Shown here in pieces: positions 6,621 through 14,358 of a stretch of DNA of 48,292 bases; within the stretch, counting starts at the first letter, position 1, and each line of letters begins with the position of its first letter. A model generated the notes under the pieces. That model had not been told where the DNA came from. It saw only the letters and a list, made by a program, of their open reading frames with translations, and ran no database searches. The translations under genes and the position numbers were made by a program. The stretch comes from an uncultured Oscillibacter sp. (GTDB lineage: Bacteria > Bacillota > Clostridia > Oscillospirales > Oscillospiraceae). The stretch is taken from positions 1 to 48,292 of the forward strand of contig CAJUBX010000005.1 of NCBI GenBank assembly GCA_910585165.1. Reading direction: 5' to 3'.

Positions 6621-7631
6621 ATGAAAAGTGTAACCTTGAAGGACGTCGCCAAGGCTGCCGGCGTCTCCTACGCCACCGTGTCCCGCGCCCTCTCCGGCAG
6701 CCACCAGATCGGCAGCGACACCCGGGAGCGCATCATCAAGCTCTGCGACGAGATGGGCTACACCACCAACTACGTGGCCCGCTCCATGGTGACCAAGCGG
6801 ACGGGGCTCATCGGGCTGGTGGTCCCCTCCATCGACAACCAGTTCATGTCGGAGCTTGCCTACTATGCCGAGATGAGCGCCCGGGGACACGGTTACAACA
6901 TCATGCTCTGCAACTCCGGGCCGGACCTCAAGCAGGAAAAAACCGTGGTAAAGCTCCTGCTCAGCCGCCAGGTGGACGGCATTCTCATCGTCCCCCAAAG
7001 CCCCAAGACCTATGAAAACATCCGGGCTTACACGGACCAGGTGCCCACGGTCTTTCTCAGCGAGAACCTCCGGGACCAGCCCCAGAGCTACGTGGCCGTG
7101 GACAACAGCCGGGGAACCTATATCGGCACCAAATATCTTTATGAGCTGGGCCACCGGGACATTCTCTATTTCGGCCGCCGCCACACCACCACCCACCAGT
7201 TCCGGGCGGAGGGCTATATCCGCGCCTGCCAGGAGCTGGGCCTGACTCCCCGGTTCTTCAACAGCGAGTTCACCCGCTCCTCCATCACGGGGGGCTACCA
7301 GCTGGCCAAGGAGCTTTTCGCCAAGCCCATCGACTATTCCGCCATCTTCGCCTCCACGGACTCCAACGCCCTGGGCGTTTTGAAGGCGGCGGACGACGCC
7401 CATATCAATATCCCCGGCCAGCTGAGCCTCATCGGCTTCGACAACATCTCCTCCACCGCCCTGCCCCGGATCGAGCTGACCACCATGGAGCAGCCCAAGC
7501 GGGACATGGCCGTCCAGGCGGTGGATATGCTCCGGGACAAGATCGAAAACGGCACCCAGGGCTATGTCCATCAGATTCTGCTGCCCACGCTGATCAAGCG
7601 CAGCACCTGCCGGGACCTGTACGCATCTTAA
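6621..7631 (+). CDS. LacI-family transcriptional regulator
   Basis: 336 residues. The N-terminal helix-turn-helix TLKDVAKAAGVSYATVSRAL (residues 5-24) and hinge (YVARSMVTKRTGLIG) are followed by a periplasmic-binding-protein-like effector domain with the family ending IGFDNI...P...TT. The ATG at 6621 is preferred over 6611 because AAAGG at 6606-6610 then has a usable spacing. It is first in a rightward unit with the PHP and PfkB genes and divergent from the HAD operon. Two AAACGTTT operators flank the intergenic region, so it probably represses both directions until a sugar or sugar phosphate binds. The effector is unknown. Confidence 0.93.
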   Translation: MKSVTLKDVAKAAGVSYATVSRALSGSHQIGSDTRERIIKLCDEMGYTTNYVARSMVTKRTGLIGLVVPSIDNQFMSELAYYAEMSARGHGYNIMLCNSGPDLKQEKTVVKLLLSRQVDGILIVPQSPKTYENIRAYTDQVPTVFLSENLRDQPQSYVAVDNSRGTYIGTKYLYELGHRDILYFGRRHTTTHQFRAEGYIRACQELGLTPRFFNSEFTRSSITGGYQLAKELFAKPIDYSAIFASTDSNALGVLKAADDAHINIPGQLSLIGFDNISSTALPRIELTTMEQPKRDMAVQAVDMLRDKIENGTQGYVHQILLPTLIKRSTCRDLYAS

Positions 7632-7686
7632 AATTATATCATAAAACGCAGGGGGCGCCCCTGTGAGGAAAGAGGGAATTTTCACT

Positions 7687-8415
7687 ATGAACGGCTACCG
7701 CTACGACCCCCATACCCACACCGCAGAGACCAGCCGCTGCGGACACCTCTACGCCGCCGACGTGGTGGACCGCTACGTCCGAAACGGCTTTACCGGCCTG
7801 GTGGTCACGGACCACCTGCATCCGGAGTACCTCTCCCGCATCGACACGGAGCACAACTGGGACAAGGTGATGGACCATTACCTGAGCGGCTACCACGCCT
7901 CCAAGCGCCGGGGCGACGAGGTGGGCCTGGACGTGATTCTGGGGGCGGAGCTCCGCTTCCCGGAAAACGACAACGACTACCTGGTCTACGGCATCGACGA
8001 GCAGTGGCTCCGCTCCAACCCCTACATCTGCTGCATGAGCGCCCAGGAGTTCTTTGACAAGTACCACGGCCAGGTGCTGATCATCCACGCCCACCCCTTC
8101 CGCAAGGGCAGCGCCCCCGTCCAGGAGACCGCCGTCCACGGCGCGGAAATCATCAACGGAAACCCCCGCCACGAAAACAACAACGACAAGGCGCTGGCCC
8201 TCTGCCGCCGCCATCCCGAATACCTCCGCCTGGCCGGGTCCGACACCCACCGGGACGGGGACGAGGCCCGCACCGCCGTTATTCTGCCGGAGCGGGTCCA
8301 CGACTCCTTCGCCTACAAGCGCATCATTGAAAGCCGCAGGTTCCATCTCTGGAGCCCCGCGTTCCAGGAATTTGTCGAGGCCGACGAGGCCATTCGCAAG
8401 GAGGAAGCAACATGA
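7687..8415 (+). CDS. PHP-domain phosphoesterase
   Basis: 242 residues with the metal-binding motifs of the PHP (histidinol-phosphatase-like) family in order: DPHTHT near the N-terminus, VVTDHLHPEY, GAELRF, IIHAHPFR and GSDTHRDGDE. A tri-nuclear metal site and hydrolysis of a phosphoester are expected from the family. The ATG at 7687 follows AAGAGGG at a good distance; a GTG at 7663 is in frame but lacks a site. It overlaps the next gene by ATGA, so the two are translationally coupled. Within this cluster it may hydrolyse a sugar phosphate or cyclic phosphate. Confidence 0.88.
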   Translation: MNGYRYDPHTHTAETSRCGHLYAADVVDRYVRNGFTGLVVTDHLHPEYLSRIDTEHNWDKVMDHYLSGYHASKRRGDEVGLDVILGAELRFPENDNDYLVYGIDEQWLRSNPYICCMSAQEFFDKYHGQVLIIHAHPFRKGSAPVQETAVHGAEIINGNPRHENNNDKALALCRRHPEYLRLAGSDTHRDGDEARTAVILPERVHDSFAYKRIIESRRFHLWSPAFQEFVEADEAIRKEEAT

Positions 8416-9293
8416 GCCGGTTCAACTCTCTCATCATCGGCGAAATCGCCCAGGACACCAACGTGGACTATGACGGCGCCACCGTCCAGGCCATCGGCGG
8501 CGCGGTGTACTACTCCGGCTTCGCCGCCGCCAACATGGGCCACAAAATCGCCGTCCTGCCCAAGGCGGACACCGCCCAGGTGGACCTGAACGCCGCCTTT
8601 GCCGCCGCCCCCAACGTTACGGTGTTCCCCCTCCACAGCGCCCATTCCTTCGTCACCAAGAACGTCTACCACACCCCGGACCGGGAGCGGCGGACCTCCA
8701 CCGTGGACAGCAAAATCGACCCCTACCGGCCCGAGGAGGTCCCGGAGGAGATCGACGCGAAAATCTGGCACCTGGCGGGCCTGGTGGGGGGCGACATCCC
8801 CAACGAGTTCCTGCCCTTTGCCGCCAAGAAGGCCATGCTGGCCATCGACGTGCAGTGCATGCTCCGCTGGGAGGAAAACGGCGGCATGGTCTATCGCGAC
8901 TGGGAGGCCAAGAAGGAGCTTCTGCCCTGCGTCCGCTTCCTGAAAACCGACGCCGCCGAGGCGGAAATTCTCACCGGCCTTACGGACCGGACGGAGGCCG
9001 CCAAGGTCCTCTACGGCTGGGGCGCCAAGGAAATCCTCATCACCCACAACACCGAGGTGCTGGTTTACGACGGCAAGGAGATCTACACCTGCCCCATCAA
9101 GGCCCGGAGCCTGGGGGGCCGGACCGGCCGGGGCGACACCACCTTTGCCTGCTACATCAACGAACGGCTGACCCAGGACATCCCCGCCGCCCTTCGCACC
9201 GCCACGGCGCTGGTCTCCCTGAAGATGGAGACCCCGGGCCCCTACATGGGCACCCGTGCGGACGTGGAGGCGTACATCCGGGAATTCTATTGA
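8412..9293 (+). CDS. PfkB-family carbohydrate kinase
   Basis: 293 residues with ribokinase/PfkB architecture: N-terminal GGAVYYSGFAAANMG substrate loop, central LKTDAAEAEIL (the usual N..E region) and C-terminal catalytic loop. The catalytic loop reads RTGRGDTTFA where the family has DTTGAGDAF; the base Asp remains but the anion-hole Ala is Arg. ATP-dependent phosphorylation of a sugar or related alcohol is expected. It is the last gene of the rightward unit, ATGA-coupled to the PHP gene and followed by a strong terminator at 9400. The substrate is unknown. Confidence 0.88.
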   Translation: MSRFNSLIIGEIAQDTNVDYDGATVQAIGGAVYYSGFAAANMGHKIAVLPKADTAQVDLNAAFAAAPNVTVFPLHSAHSFVTKNVYHTPDRERRTSTVDSKIDPYRPEEVPEEIDAKIWHLAGLVGGDIPNEFLPFAAKKAMLAIDVQCMLRWEENGGMVYRDWEAKKELLPCVRFLKTDAAEAEILTGLTDRTEAAKVLYGWGAKEILITHNTEVLVYDGKEIYTCPIKARSLGGRTGRGDTTFACYINERLTQDIPAALRTATALVSLKMETPGPYMGTRADVEAYIREFY

Positions 9294-9399
9294 CCGGGAA
9301 AAAGTCCCGCATTTCAGCCATATACCTGCCGCTTCGTCCCCCCATTTGATTCCCTCCGGCAAGCCGCCGGGCGTGCCGGTGATTCCCCTGCTGTGAAAG

Positions 9400-9433
9400 C
9401 GCCCCCTGTGCAAGACTGCACAGGGGGCGTTTT
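9400..9433 (+). terminator. Intrinsic terminator of the LacI-PHP-kinase unit
   Basis: Perfect 13-base arms (CGCCCCCTGTGCA / TGCACAGGGGGCG), a four-base loop and TTTT. It ends the rightward unit; the opposing symporter gene ends 65 bases further on. A weaker stem at 9454-9477 follows. Confidence 0.88.
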
Positions 9434-9497
9434 GCCTATGGTCCTGTTTTTCCGGCGGCGGGGTTCTCCCCACCGCCGCTTCGCTTTATCTCTTTTC

Positions 9498-10850
9498 TTA
9501 CAGCAGGCCCTGAATCAAAATGATCAAAATCAGCACCGGCAGCACGAACTGGAAGTAGGGCCGCAGCCACCGGGGCATCCGCAGTCCCTCCCCGGCGTTG
9601 GCCTCCTCCAGGTAGCGCTCGTAGCCCCAGCCGCTCTTGCTGACGCAGAACAGCAGGTACACCAGAGACCCCAGGGGCAGCAGCAGGTTCGAGACGATGA
9701 AGTCCTCGCTGTCCAGCACGTCCCGGCCCCCGATGAGGTGAAGGCCGCTCCAGAGGTTGTACCCCAGGACGCAGGGCATGCTGGCGATGAGAATAAAGAC
9801 ACAGTTCGCCAGGGCCGCCTTTTTCCTGGTCCAGCCGAAGTTGTCGATGGCGTTGGCCTGAAGGTTTTCAAAGACGGCGATGACGGTGGAGAAGCTGGCG
9901 AAGGTCATGAACAAAAAGAACAGCGCGCCCCAGAGGCGGCCCCCCGCCATGCTCACAAAGACCTTGGGCAGGATGATGAAGATCAGCGCCGGCCCCTGCC
10001 CCGGCTCCACGCCGAAAGCGAAGCAGGCCGGGAAGATGATGAGGCCCGCCATCAGCGCCACAAAGGTGTCCAGCAGGCAGATGCGCACCGCCTCGCTGGT
10101 GAGGGTGTTGTCCCGCTTCATGTAGCTGCCGAAGACCTCCATGGCGGCGATGCCAAGGCTCAGGGTAAAGAAGGCCTGGTTCATGGCGGCGGTGATCACA
10201 TGGCCGATTCCCGCCTCCATGGCCCGCCCGAAGTCGGGCAGAAGGTAGAACTTCACGCCCTCCATGCCGCCGGGGAGGGTCAGGCTGTGGACCGCCAGCA
10301 GGGCGATGAGGGCCAGCAGCCCCAGCATCATCCACTTGGTGATGCGCTCCAGGCCCTTCTGGAGGCCGAAGCTGCAAATCAAAAAGCCCGCAAGTACGGT
10401 GATGACCATCCAGGCGGTCATCTCCACCGGATTGGCCAGCATGGCGGGGAAGACGCTCTCCACCGCCTCCGCGCCGAGGCCGTCGAAGACCCCTCCGGCA
10501 AACTTGAAGAAATAGCCCAGCATCCAGCCGGAAACCGTGGTGTAGTACATCATCAAAAGGCAGCAGCCCGCCACGCAGAACCAGCCGTGGATGTGCCATT
10601 TGCTGCCCGGCTTCTGGAGGGCCTGATAGCCCTGGACGGCGCTCTTGCGGCTGGCCCGGCCCACCGCCAGCTCCATGGTCAGCACCGGCACGCCCATAAT
10701 GGCCAGGAACAGCAGGTAGAACAGCACGAACACGCCGCCGCCGTTCTCCCCGGTGACATAGGGGAATTTCCACACGTTGCCGATGCCGACGGCGCAGCCC
10801 GCGCTTACCAGCAGGAAGCCCAGGCGGGATTGAAAACGCTCCCGTTTCAT
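9498..10850 (-). CDS. Neurotransmitter:sodium symporter family transporter
   Basis: 450 residues. The N-terminus carries the NSS signature RLGFLLVSAGCAVGIGNVWK, then FPYVTGENGGG, i.e. the unwound TM1 region holding Na+ and substrate sites, followed by about 11 hydrophobic helices. Bacterial members (LeuT, TnaT, MhsT types) import amino acids with sodium. The ATG at 10850 with AGAGGAA upstream is preferred to the TTG at 10886. It is monocistronic, with its own promoter at 10925-10953. Na+ dependence fits the sodium-pumping decarboxylase further along. The amino acid is not predictable. Confidence 0.92.
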   Translation of the reverse strand: MKRERFQSRLGFLLVSAGCAVGIGNVWKFPYVTGENGGGVFVLFYLLFLAIMGVPVLTMELAVGRASRKSAVQGYQALQKPGSKWHIHGWFCVAGCCLLMMYYTTVSGWMLGYFFKFAGGVFDGLGAEAVESVFPAMLANPVEMTAWMVITVLAGFLICSFGLQKGLERITKWMMLGLLALIALLAVHSLTLPGGMEGVKFYLLPDFGRAMEAGIGHVITAAMNQAFFTLSLGIAAMEVFGSYMKRDNTLTSEAVRICLLDTFVALMAGLIIFPACFAFGVEPGQGPALIFIILPKVFVSMAGGRLWGALFFLFMTFASFSTVIAVFENLQANAIDNFGWTRKKAALANCVFILIASMPCVLGYNLWSGLHLIGGRDVLDSEDFIVSNLLLPLGSLVYLLFCVSKSGWGYERYLEEANAGEGLRMPRWLRPYFQFVLPVLILIILIQGLL

Positions 10851-10924
10851 AAATTTCTCGTTCCTCTCTTGTATCGTTCGCTGCAAAACCCACAGGCGGA
10901 AAAACCGCCCCGGCAGATTCTCTT

Positions 10925-10953
10925 ATGATAACGGGCATTGGCGGAAATGTCAA
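10925..10953 (-). promoter_or_regulatory. Promoter of the NSS symporter gene
   Basis: Minus-strand -35 TTGACA (10948-10953) and -10 TATCAT (10925-10930), spacer 17 bases. The leader contains a small GGCGG/CCGCC hairpin. Confidence 0.65.
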
Positions 10954-11011
10954 TGCCTTCCCGGGCAAACGCGCTTTGAAAAACCGGGGGCTTTTCTCCT
11001 GCCCCCGCCCG

Positions 11012-11020
11012 TGGTATACT
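11012..11020 (+). promoter_or_regulatory. Extended -10 promoter of the lipase-ispE unit
   Basis: TGGTATACT at 11012-11020 is an extended -10 element; the -35 is weak. The start would lie near 11027, about 27 bases before the lipase-like gene. Confidence 0.5.
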
Positions 11021-11053
11021 GGGTTTTGCATAAAACGAAGAGGAGGTCGCCCC

Positions 11054-11830
11054 ATGACGGACTGCCAAACCCGGTATCCCCTTCTGCTTATCCACGGGCT
11101 GAACTGCCGGGACGACTGGATTTTCCCCTACTGGGGCCGGGTGGCGGACATTCTCCGCGCCCATGGGGCCCGGGTTTATCTCAGCGGCCAGGACGCCTGG
11201 GGCGGCGTTCCCGGCAACGCCCGGGCCCTGCTCCGCCGGGCCGGGGACATCCTGGCGGAGACCGGAAGCGAGAAACTGAACCTCATTGCCCACTCCAAAG
11301 GCGGGCTGGAGGCCCGGTATCTCATTTCCACCCTGGGCTTCGCGCCCAAAGCGGCCTCCCTCACCACCATCTGCACGCCCCACCGGGGCTCCCGGGCGGC
11401 GGCGGAGTGGCTGGGGCGGAAACGGGTCTGCCGTTTTGCGGGCCGGGGGCTGGAGCGCTTCTGGCGGGCCCGGGGGGACCGGGAGCCGGATTTTCTCTCG
11501 GCGGTGGCCGCCCTGACCCCGGAGGCTGTGGCGCGCTTTAACGCCGAAAATCCGGACAGCCCCCTGGTCTACTACCAGAGCTGGGGGGCGCGGCTGGAAC
11601 GCCCCGGCTGGGACCCGATGGACCGCTTCCAGCTCTGGCTGGCCAGGGCCGACGCGCCCACCGACGGCCTGGTCTCCCCGGAGTCCGCCGTGTGGGGACG
11701 CTGGCGGGGGACGCTGGAGGGCGTGTCCCACCAGGACAGCGTGGGCGGCCGGAGGCGGAAGCGCCCCGGCTTTGACGCGGGGGAGTTCTACGTCCGCCTG
11801 GTCCAAGAGCTGGCGGAGATGGGATTTTGA
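11054..11830 (+). CDS. Lipase-like alpha/beta hydrolase
   Basis: 258 residues. The oxyanion HGL motif is near residue 14, the nucleophile elbow AHSKGG gives Ser81, and candidate Asp204 (APTDGLV) and His226 (GVSHQDS) complete a triad. The pattern resembles bacterial triacylglycerol lipases of the LipA/EstA type. No signal peptide is seen, so it probably acts in the cytoplasm on lipid-like or ester substrates. The ATG at 11054 follows AGAGGAGG; the longer frame upstream has no site and crosses the promoter. It is 11 bases from ispE, so the two are co-transcribed. Confidence 0.8.
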   Translation: MTDCQTRYPLLLIHGLNCRDDWIFPYWGRVADILRAHGARVYLSGQDAWGGVPGNARALLRRAGDILAETGSEKLNLIAHSKGGLEARYLISTLGFAPKAASLTTICTPHRGSRAAAEWLGRKRVCRFAGRGLERFWRARGDREPDFLSAVAALTPEAVARFNAENPDSPLVYYQSWGARLERPGWDPMDRFQLWLARADAPTDGLVSPESAVWGRWRGTLEGVSHQDSVGGRRRKRPGFDAGEFYVRLVQELAEMGF

Positions 11831-11841
11831 GGAGGAGACAT

Positions 11842-12759
11842 ATGGCAGGATACAGGCAGGCCGCCCCGGCGAAAATCAACCTGGCCCTGGACATTCTGGG
11901 CCGCCGCCCGGACGGCTATCACGAGATGCGCATGGTGATGCATGCGGTGAGCCTCTGCGACGCCGTCTTTCTGGAGGAAGCGGGGGAGGGCTTTTCCCTC
12001 TTTGCCGAGGGGATCGTTCTCCCCGCCGGAAAAACCCTGGAGCAGAGGGCGGCGGAGGCGTTCTTCGCCGCCCTGGGGCGGCCCATGCCGGGCCTGCGGG
12101 TAACGCTGGAGAAAAAGACCCCGGCCTACGCGGGCCTGGGGGGCGGCAGCGCCGATGTGGCGGCGCTGCTGCGGCTGCTGAGGGAAAAATACGCCCCGGC
12201 CATGCCCCGGGAGGAGCTGGAGGCCGTGGGCGGGCAGATTGGCAGCGACGTTCCCTTCTGCATCCGGGGCGGAGCCGCCCTGGCGGAGGGCCGGGGGGAG
12301 GTTCTAACGGACCTGCCGCCCCTGCCGGAGTGCCGCCTTGTTATCTGCAAGCCGGACTTCGATTTGCCCACGGGGCCCATGTTCGCCCGGATCCGGTTTG
12401 ACGGAAGCCTTCCTCATCCTGACGTGGAGGGGATGGTTGCCGCCCTGAACCGGGGAGATTTAAACGGTATGGCAAAGCGCACGGGAAATGTCTTCGAGAC
12501 TGTTTTGGAGTTGGCAGAGCGGCGGGAAATCGAGTCTATCAAGGAAATCCTTCTCCGCCGCGGGGCCCTGGCCGCCGCCATGTCCGGCTCCGGCCCGGCG
12601 GTGTTCGGGATTTTTGTCCCGGACGGGGACGCCGCCGGGGCGGCAGAGGAGCTGAAGCGCCGCTATGCCCAGGTATTTGAGGCGAAGCCCGTGGGGCGGC
12701 TGATGCAGGACCCCGTCCCCTGTCCCCCGCAGGGGGAACCGGAGCGGATAGGCTCTTAG
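11842..12759 (+). CDS. ispE: 4-diphosphocytidyl-2-C-methyl-D-erythritol kinase
   Basis: 305 residues of the GHMP kinase superfamily. PAKINLALDILGRRPDGYHE at the N-terminus is the IspE signature, GLGGGSADVAALL is the ATP loop, and MSGSGPAVFGIF is the C-terminal motif. It phosphorylates CDP-methylerythritol in the non-mevalonate isoprenoid pathway. The ATG at 11842 follows GAGGAGAC; the longer TTG-started frame would include the site itself. It ends on the opposite strand to sfsA, the two stop codons overlapping by 4 bases. The C-terminus is slightly extended with a proline-rich tail. Confidence 0.94.
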   Translation: MAGYRQAAPAKINLALDILGRRPDGYHEMRMVMHAVSLCDAVFLEEAGEGFSLFAEGIVLPAGKTLEQRAAEAFFAALGRPMPGLRVTLEKKTPAYAGLGGGSADVAALLRLLREKYAPAMPREELEAVGGQIGSDVPFCIRGGAALAEGRGEVLTDLPPLPECRLVICKPDFDLPTGPMFARIRFDGSLPHPDVEGMVAALNRGDLNGMAKRTGNVFETVLELAERREIESIKEILLRRGALAAAMSGSGPAVFGIFVPDGDAAGAAEELKRRYAQVFEAKPVGRLMQDPVPCPPQGEPERIGS

Positions 12760-13436
12760 CCCCCCAGCAGCACCGGGACCTCCTCCCGGATAGCAAGGCT
12801 CTCCGGCGTGACGGCGCAGCCCCAGGCGCACACACGCACCCCCCGCGCCGCCGCCTCCCGCAGCGCCGCGCCGAAGGCGGGGTGGGTCTCGTCGTTGGGG
12901 GCGACGCTCCGCATTCCCTCCATCTGCACCACGAACACTAGCGCCGCCCCCAGCCCGGCCTCCGCCGCCTTTTGGAGCTCCCGGATGTGCTTCACGCCCC
13001 GCTCCGTGGGCGCGTCGGGGAAGCGGGCCGCGCCGCCGTCCTCCAGCGTCACGCCCTTGACCTCTATTAAATAACGCCCCTTCCCGCTCTCCACGCAGAA
13101 GTCCAGCCGGGAGTCCCCGTAGACGTACTCCCGGCGGAGGACCGCCCCCTCCGGGAGCTGGGGCTCCAGCCACTCGGCGAAAACACGGTTGGGGGCCTGG
13201 GCGTCCATGTTCACCAGCAAATCCCCCTTTTGGACGGCAATCAGGTCATAGGCCGTCTTCCGGTCCGGGCTGCCGCTTTTTTCAAGATACACCGCCGCTC
13301 CGGGAACCAGCAGCTCCCGGCAGCGGCCCGTATTTTTTACGTGGACGGTCTGCACGGCCCCCTCCGCCTCCACCTGGGCCACAAAGCGGTTGGGCCGGGA
13401 CAAAAATCGCCCGGGCACGACGGATTGATACTGCAT
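12756..13436 (-). CDS. sfsA: SfsA family protein (sugar fermentation stimulation homologue)
   Basis: 226 residues, the normal SfsA length. An OB-like N-terminus (PGRFLSRPNRFVAQV, then HVKNTGRCRELL) precedes a nuclease-like fold with SRLDFCV and LIEVKGVTLE, the latter resembling a PD-(D/E)xK core. The biochemical role is unsettled; E. coli SfsA was described as a DNA-binding stimulator of maltose metabolism. The ATG at 13436 has AAAGGAGG upstream; a longer in-frame extension crosses the promoter and is rejected. Confidence 0.9.
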   Translation of the reverse strand: MQYQSVVPGRFLSRPNRFVAQVEAEGAVQTVHVKNTGRCRELLVPGAAVYLEKSGSPDRKTAYDLIAVQKGDLLVNMDAQAPNRVFAEWLEPQLPEGAVLRREYVYGDSRLDFCVESGKGRYLIEVKGVTLEDGGAARFPDAPTERGVKHIRELQKAAEAGLGAALVFVVQMEGMRSVAPNDETHPAFGAALREAAARGVRVCAWGCAVTPESLAIREEVPVLLGG

Positions 13437-13520
13437 AGAGCCCTCCTTTCCCCCGGGAGCCGGAATTCTTGTCGGTTTCTTAGCGGATAAATCCGCCGGT
13501 TTTCTCCCGGGATTCGCAAA

Positions 13521-13549
13521 ATTATACCATGTTTTGCCCCCTGCGTCCA
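13521..13549 (-). promoter_or_regulatory. Promoter of sfsA
   Basis: Minus-strand -10 TATAAT (13521-13526), extended by TGG, with -35-like TGGACG (13544-13549) and spacer 17 bases. The leader contains a GCGGAT/ATCCGC hairpin. Confidence 0.6.
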
Positions 13550-13609
13550 GTCTTTCGGGGCTCCGGGAAGAGGGCCGCGAAAAACCCTGATAAAATTTTC
13601 CCAAAGTCA

Positions 13610-13638
13610 TTGTTTTTTTCGGCGGAAATTGATACAAT
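13610..13638 (+). promoter_or_regulatory. Promoter of the decarboxylase operon
   Basis: -35 TTGTTT (13610-13615) and -10 TACAAT (13633-13638), spacer 17 bases. It precedes the gamma-subunit gene by about 30 bases. Confidence 0.6.
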
Positions 13639-13670
13639 AGCCTCGCATCTTATTTTTTGGGAGGGAGCAT

Positions 13671-13940
13671 ATGGAACCTTCAAGTCTGTTTGTCTGCCTG
13701 ATGGGCATGGGCACCGTGTTCTTCGGGCTCATCTGCCTCATCGTCCTGACGATGATCATGGGCAAGCTCGTGGGCGGCCGCGCGGCCCCCGCCGCCGCTG
13801 CCCCGGCCCCGGTCCCCGCGGCTGCCGCCGCCCCGGAGGGCAACCGCCAGGAAATCGCCGCCGCCGTCTCCGCCGCCATCGCGGAGGAGCTGGGCGCCGG
13901 CATCACGGGCATCCGCATCGTGTCAATGAAAAAACTGTAA
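13671..13940 (+). CDS. oadG: Na+-translocating decarboxylase gamma subunit (OadG-like)
   Basis: 89 residues: one N-terminal membrane helix (residues 5-33), an Ala/Pro-rich linker, and a short C-terminal amphipathic segment ending IRIVSMKKL. This matches the small OadG/MmdD-type subunits that anchor and assemble the complex and stimulate the decarboxylase. It opens the four-gene operon gamma, biotin carrier, beta, alpha. GGGAGGGAGC lies just before the ATG. Assignment rests on size, layout and neighbours. Confidence 0.85.
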   Translation: MEPSSLFVCLMGMGTVFFGLICLIVLTMIMGKLVGGRAAPAAAAPAPVPAAAAAPEGNRQEIAAAVSAAIAEELGAGITGIRIVSMKKL

Positions 13941-13962
13941 GAAACAAGAAGGAGAGCGCATC

Positions 13963-14340
13963 ATGAAAAAGTACAAAGTTACCGTCAACGGCACCGCCTA
14001 TGAGATTGAGCTGGAGGAGCTGACCGGAGCCGCCCCCGCCGCGGCCTCCGCTCCCGCCCCCGCCGCGGCCTCCGCTCCCGCCCCTGCTGCGGCCTCCGCT
14101 CCCGCCCCTGCTGCGGCCCCTGCGGGCGGCGAGCAGGTCACAAGCCCCATGCCCGGCACCATCCTGGACATCAAGGTCTCCCAGGGCGCTTCCGTCAAGA
14201 AGGGCGACGTGCTGATGATTCTGGAGGCCATGAAGATGGAAAACGAGATCATGTGCCCCTGCGACGGCAAGGTCGCTTCCATCAACACCTCCAAGGGCGC
14301 GGCGGTGGAGTCCGGCACTCTGCTGTGCGTCATCCAGTAA
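13963..14340 (+). CDS. Biotin carrier subunit of the sodium-pumping decarboxylase
   Basis: 125 residues. A short N-terminal segment (MKKYKVTVNGTAYEIELEEL) is joined by an Ala-Pro-Ser linker to a biotinyl domain with EAMKMEN, in which the Lys is the biotinylation site. It shuttles carboxybiotin from the alpha carboxyltransferase to the beta pump. The linker is encoded by three 24-base tandem repeats and so can vary in length. In enzymes such as OadA this domain is fused to the alpha subunit; here it stands alone, as in methylmalonyl-CoA and glutaconyl-CoA decarboxylases. Confidence 0.92.
   Translation: MKKYKVTVNGTAYEIELEELTGAAPAAASAPAPAAASAPAPAAASAPAPAAAPAGGEQVTSPMPGTILDIKVSQGASVKKGDVLMILEAMKMENEIMCPCDGKVASINTSKGAAVESGTLLCVIQ
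14041..14112 (+). repeat. Three 24-bp tandem repeats in the biotin carrier linker
   Basis: Units at 14041-14064, 14065-14088 and 14089-14112. The last two are identical and the first differs at two bases near its end. Each encodes AASAPAPA in frame, so copy-number change would alter linker length without a frameshift. Confidence 0.85.
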
Positions 14341-14358
14341 GGCGCTGGAGGGACTCAA

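Noticed and set aside
9454..9477. GGCGGCGGGG/CCCCACCGCC stem as the symporter terminator
   Set aside because: It has a mismatch and lacks a U-run on the minus strand; the preceding stem at 9400-9429 is far better.
14041..14112. Short tandem repeats as a CRISPR array
   Set aside because: Units are contiguous without spacers and encode an in-frame Ala/Pro linker.
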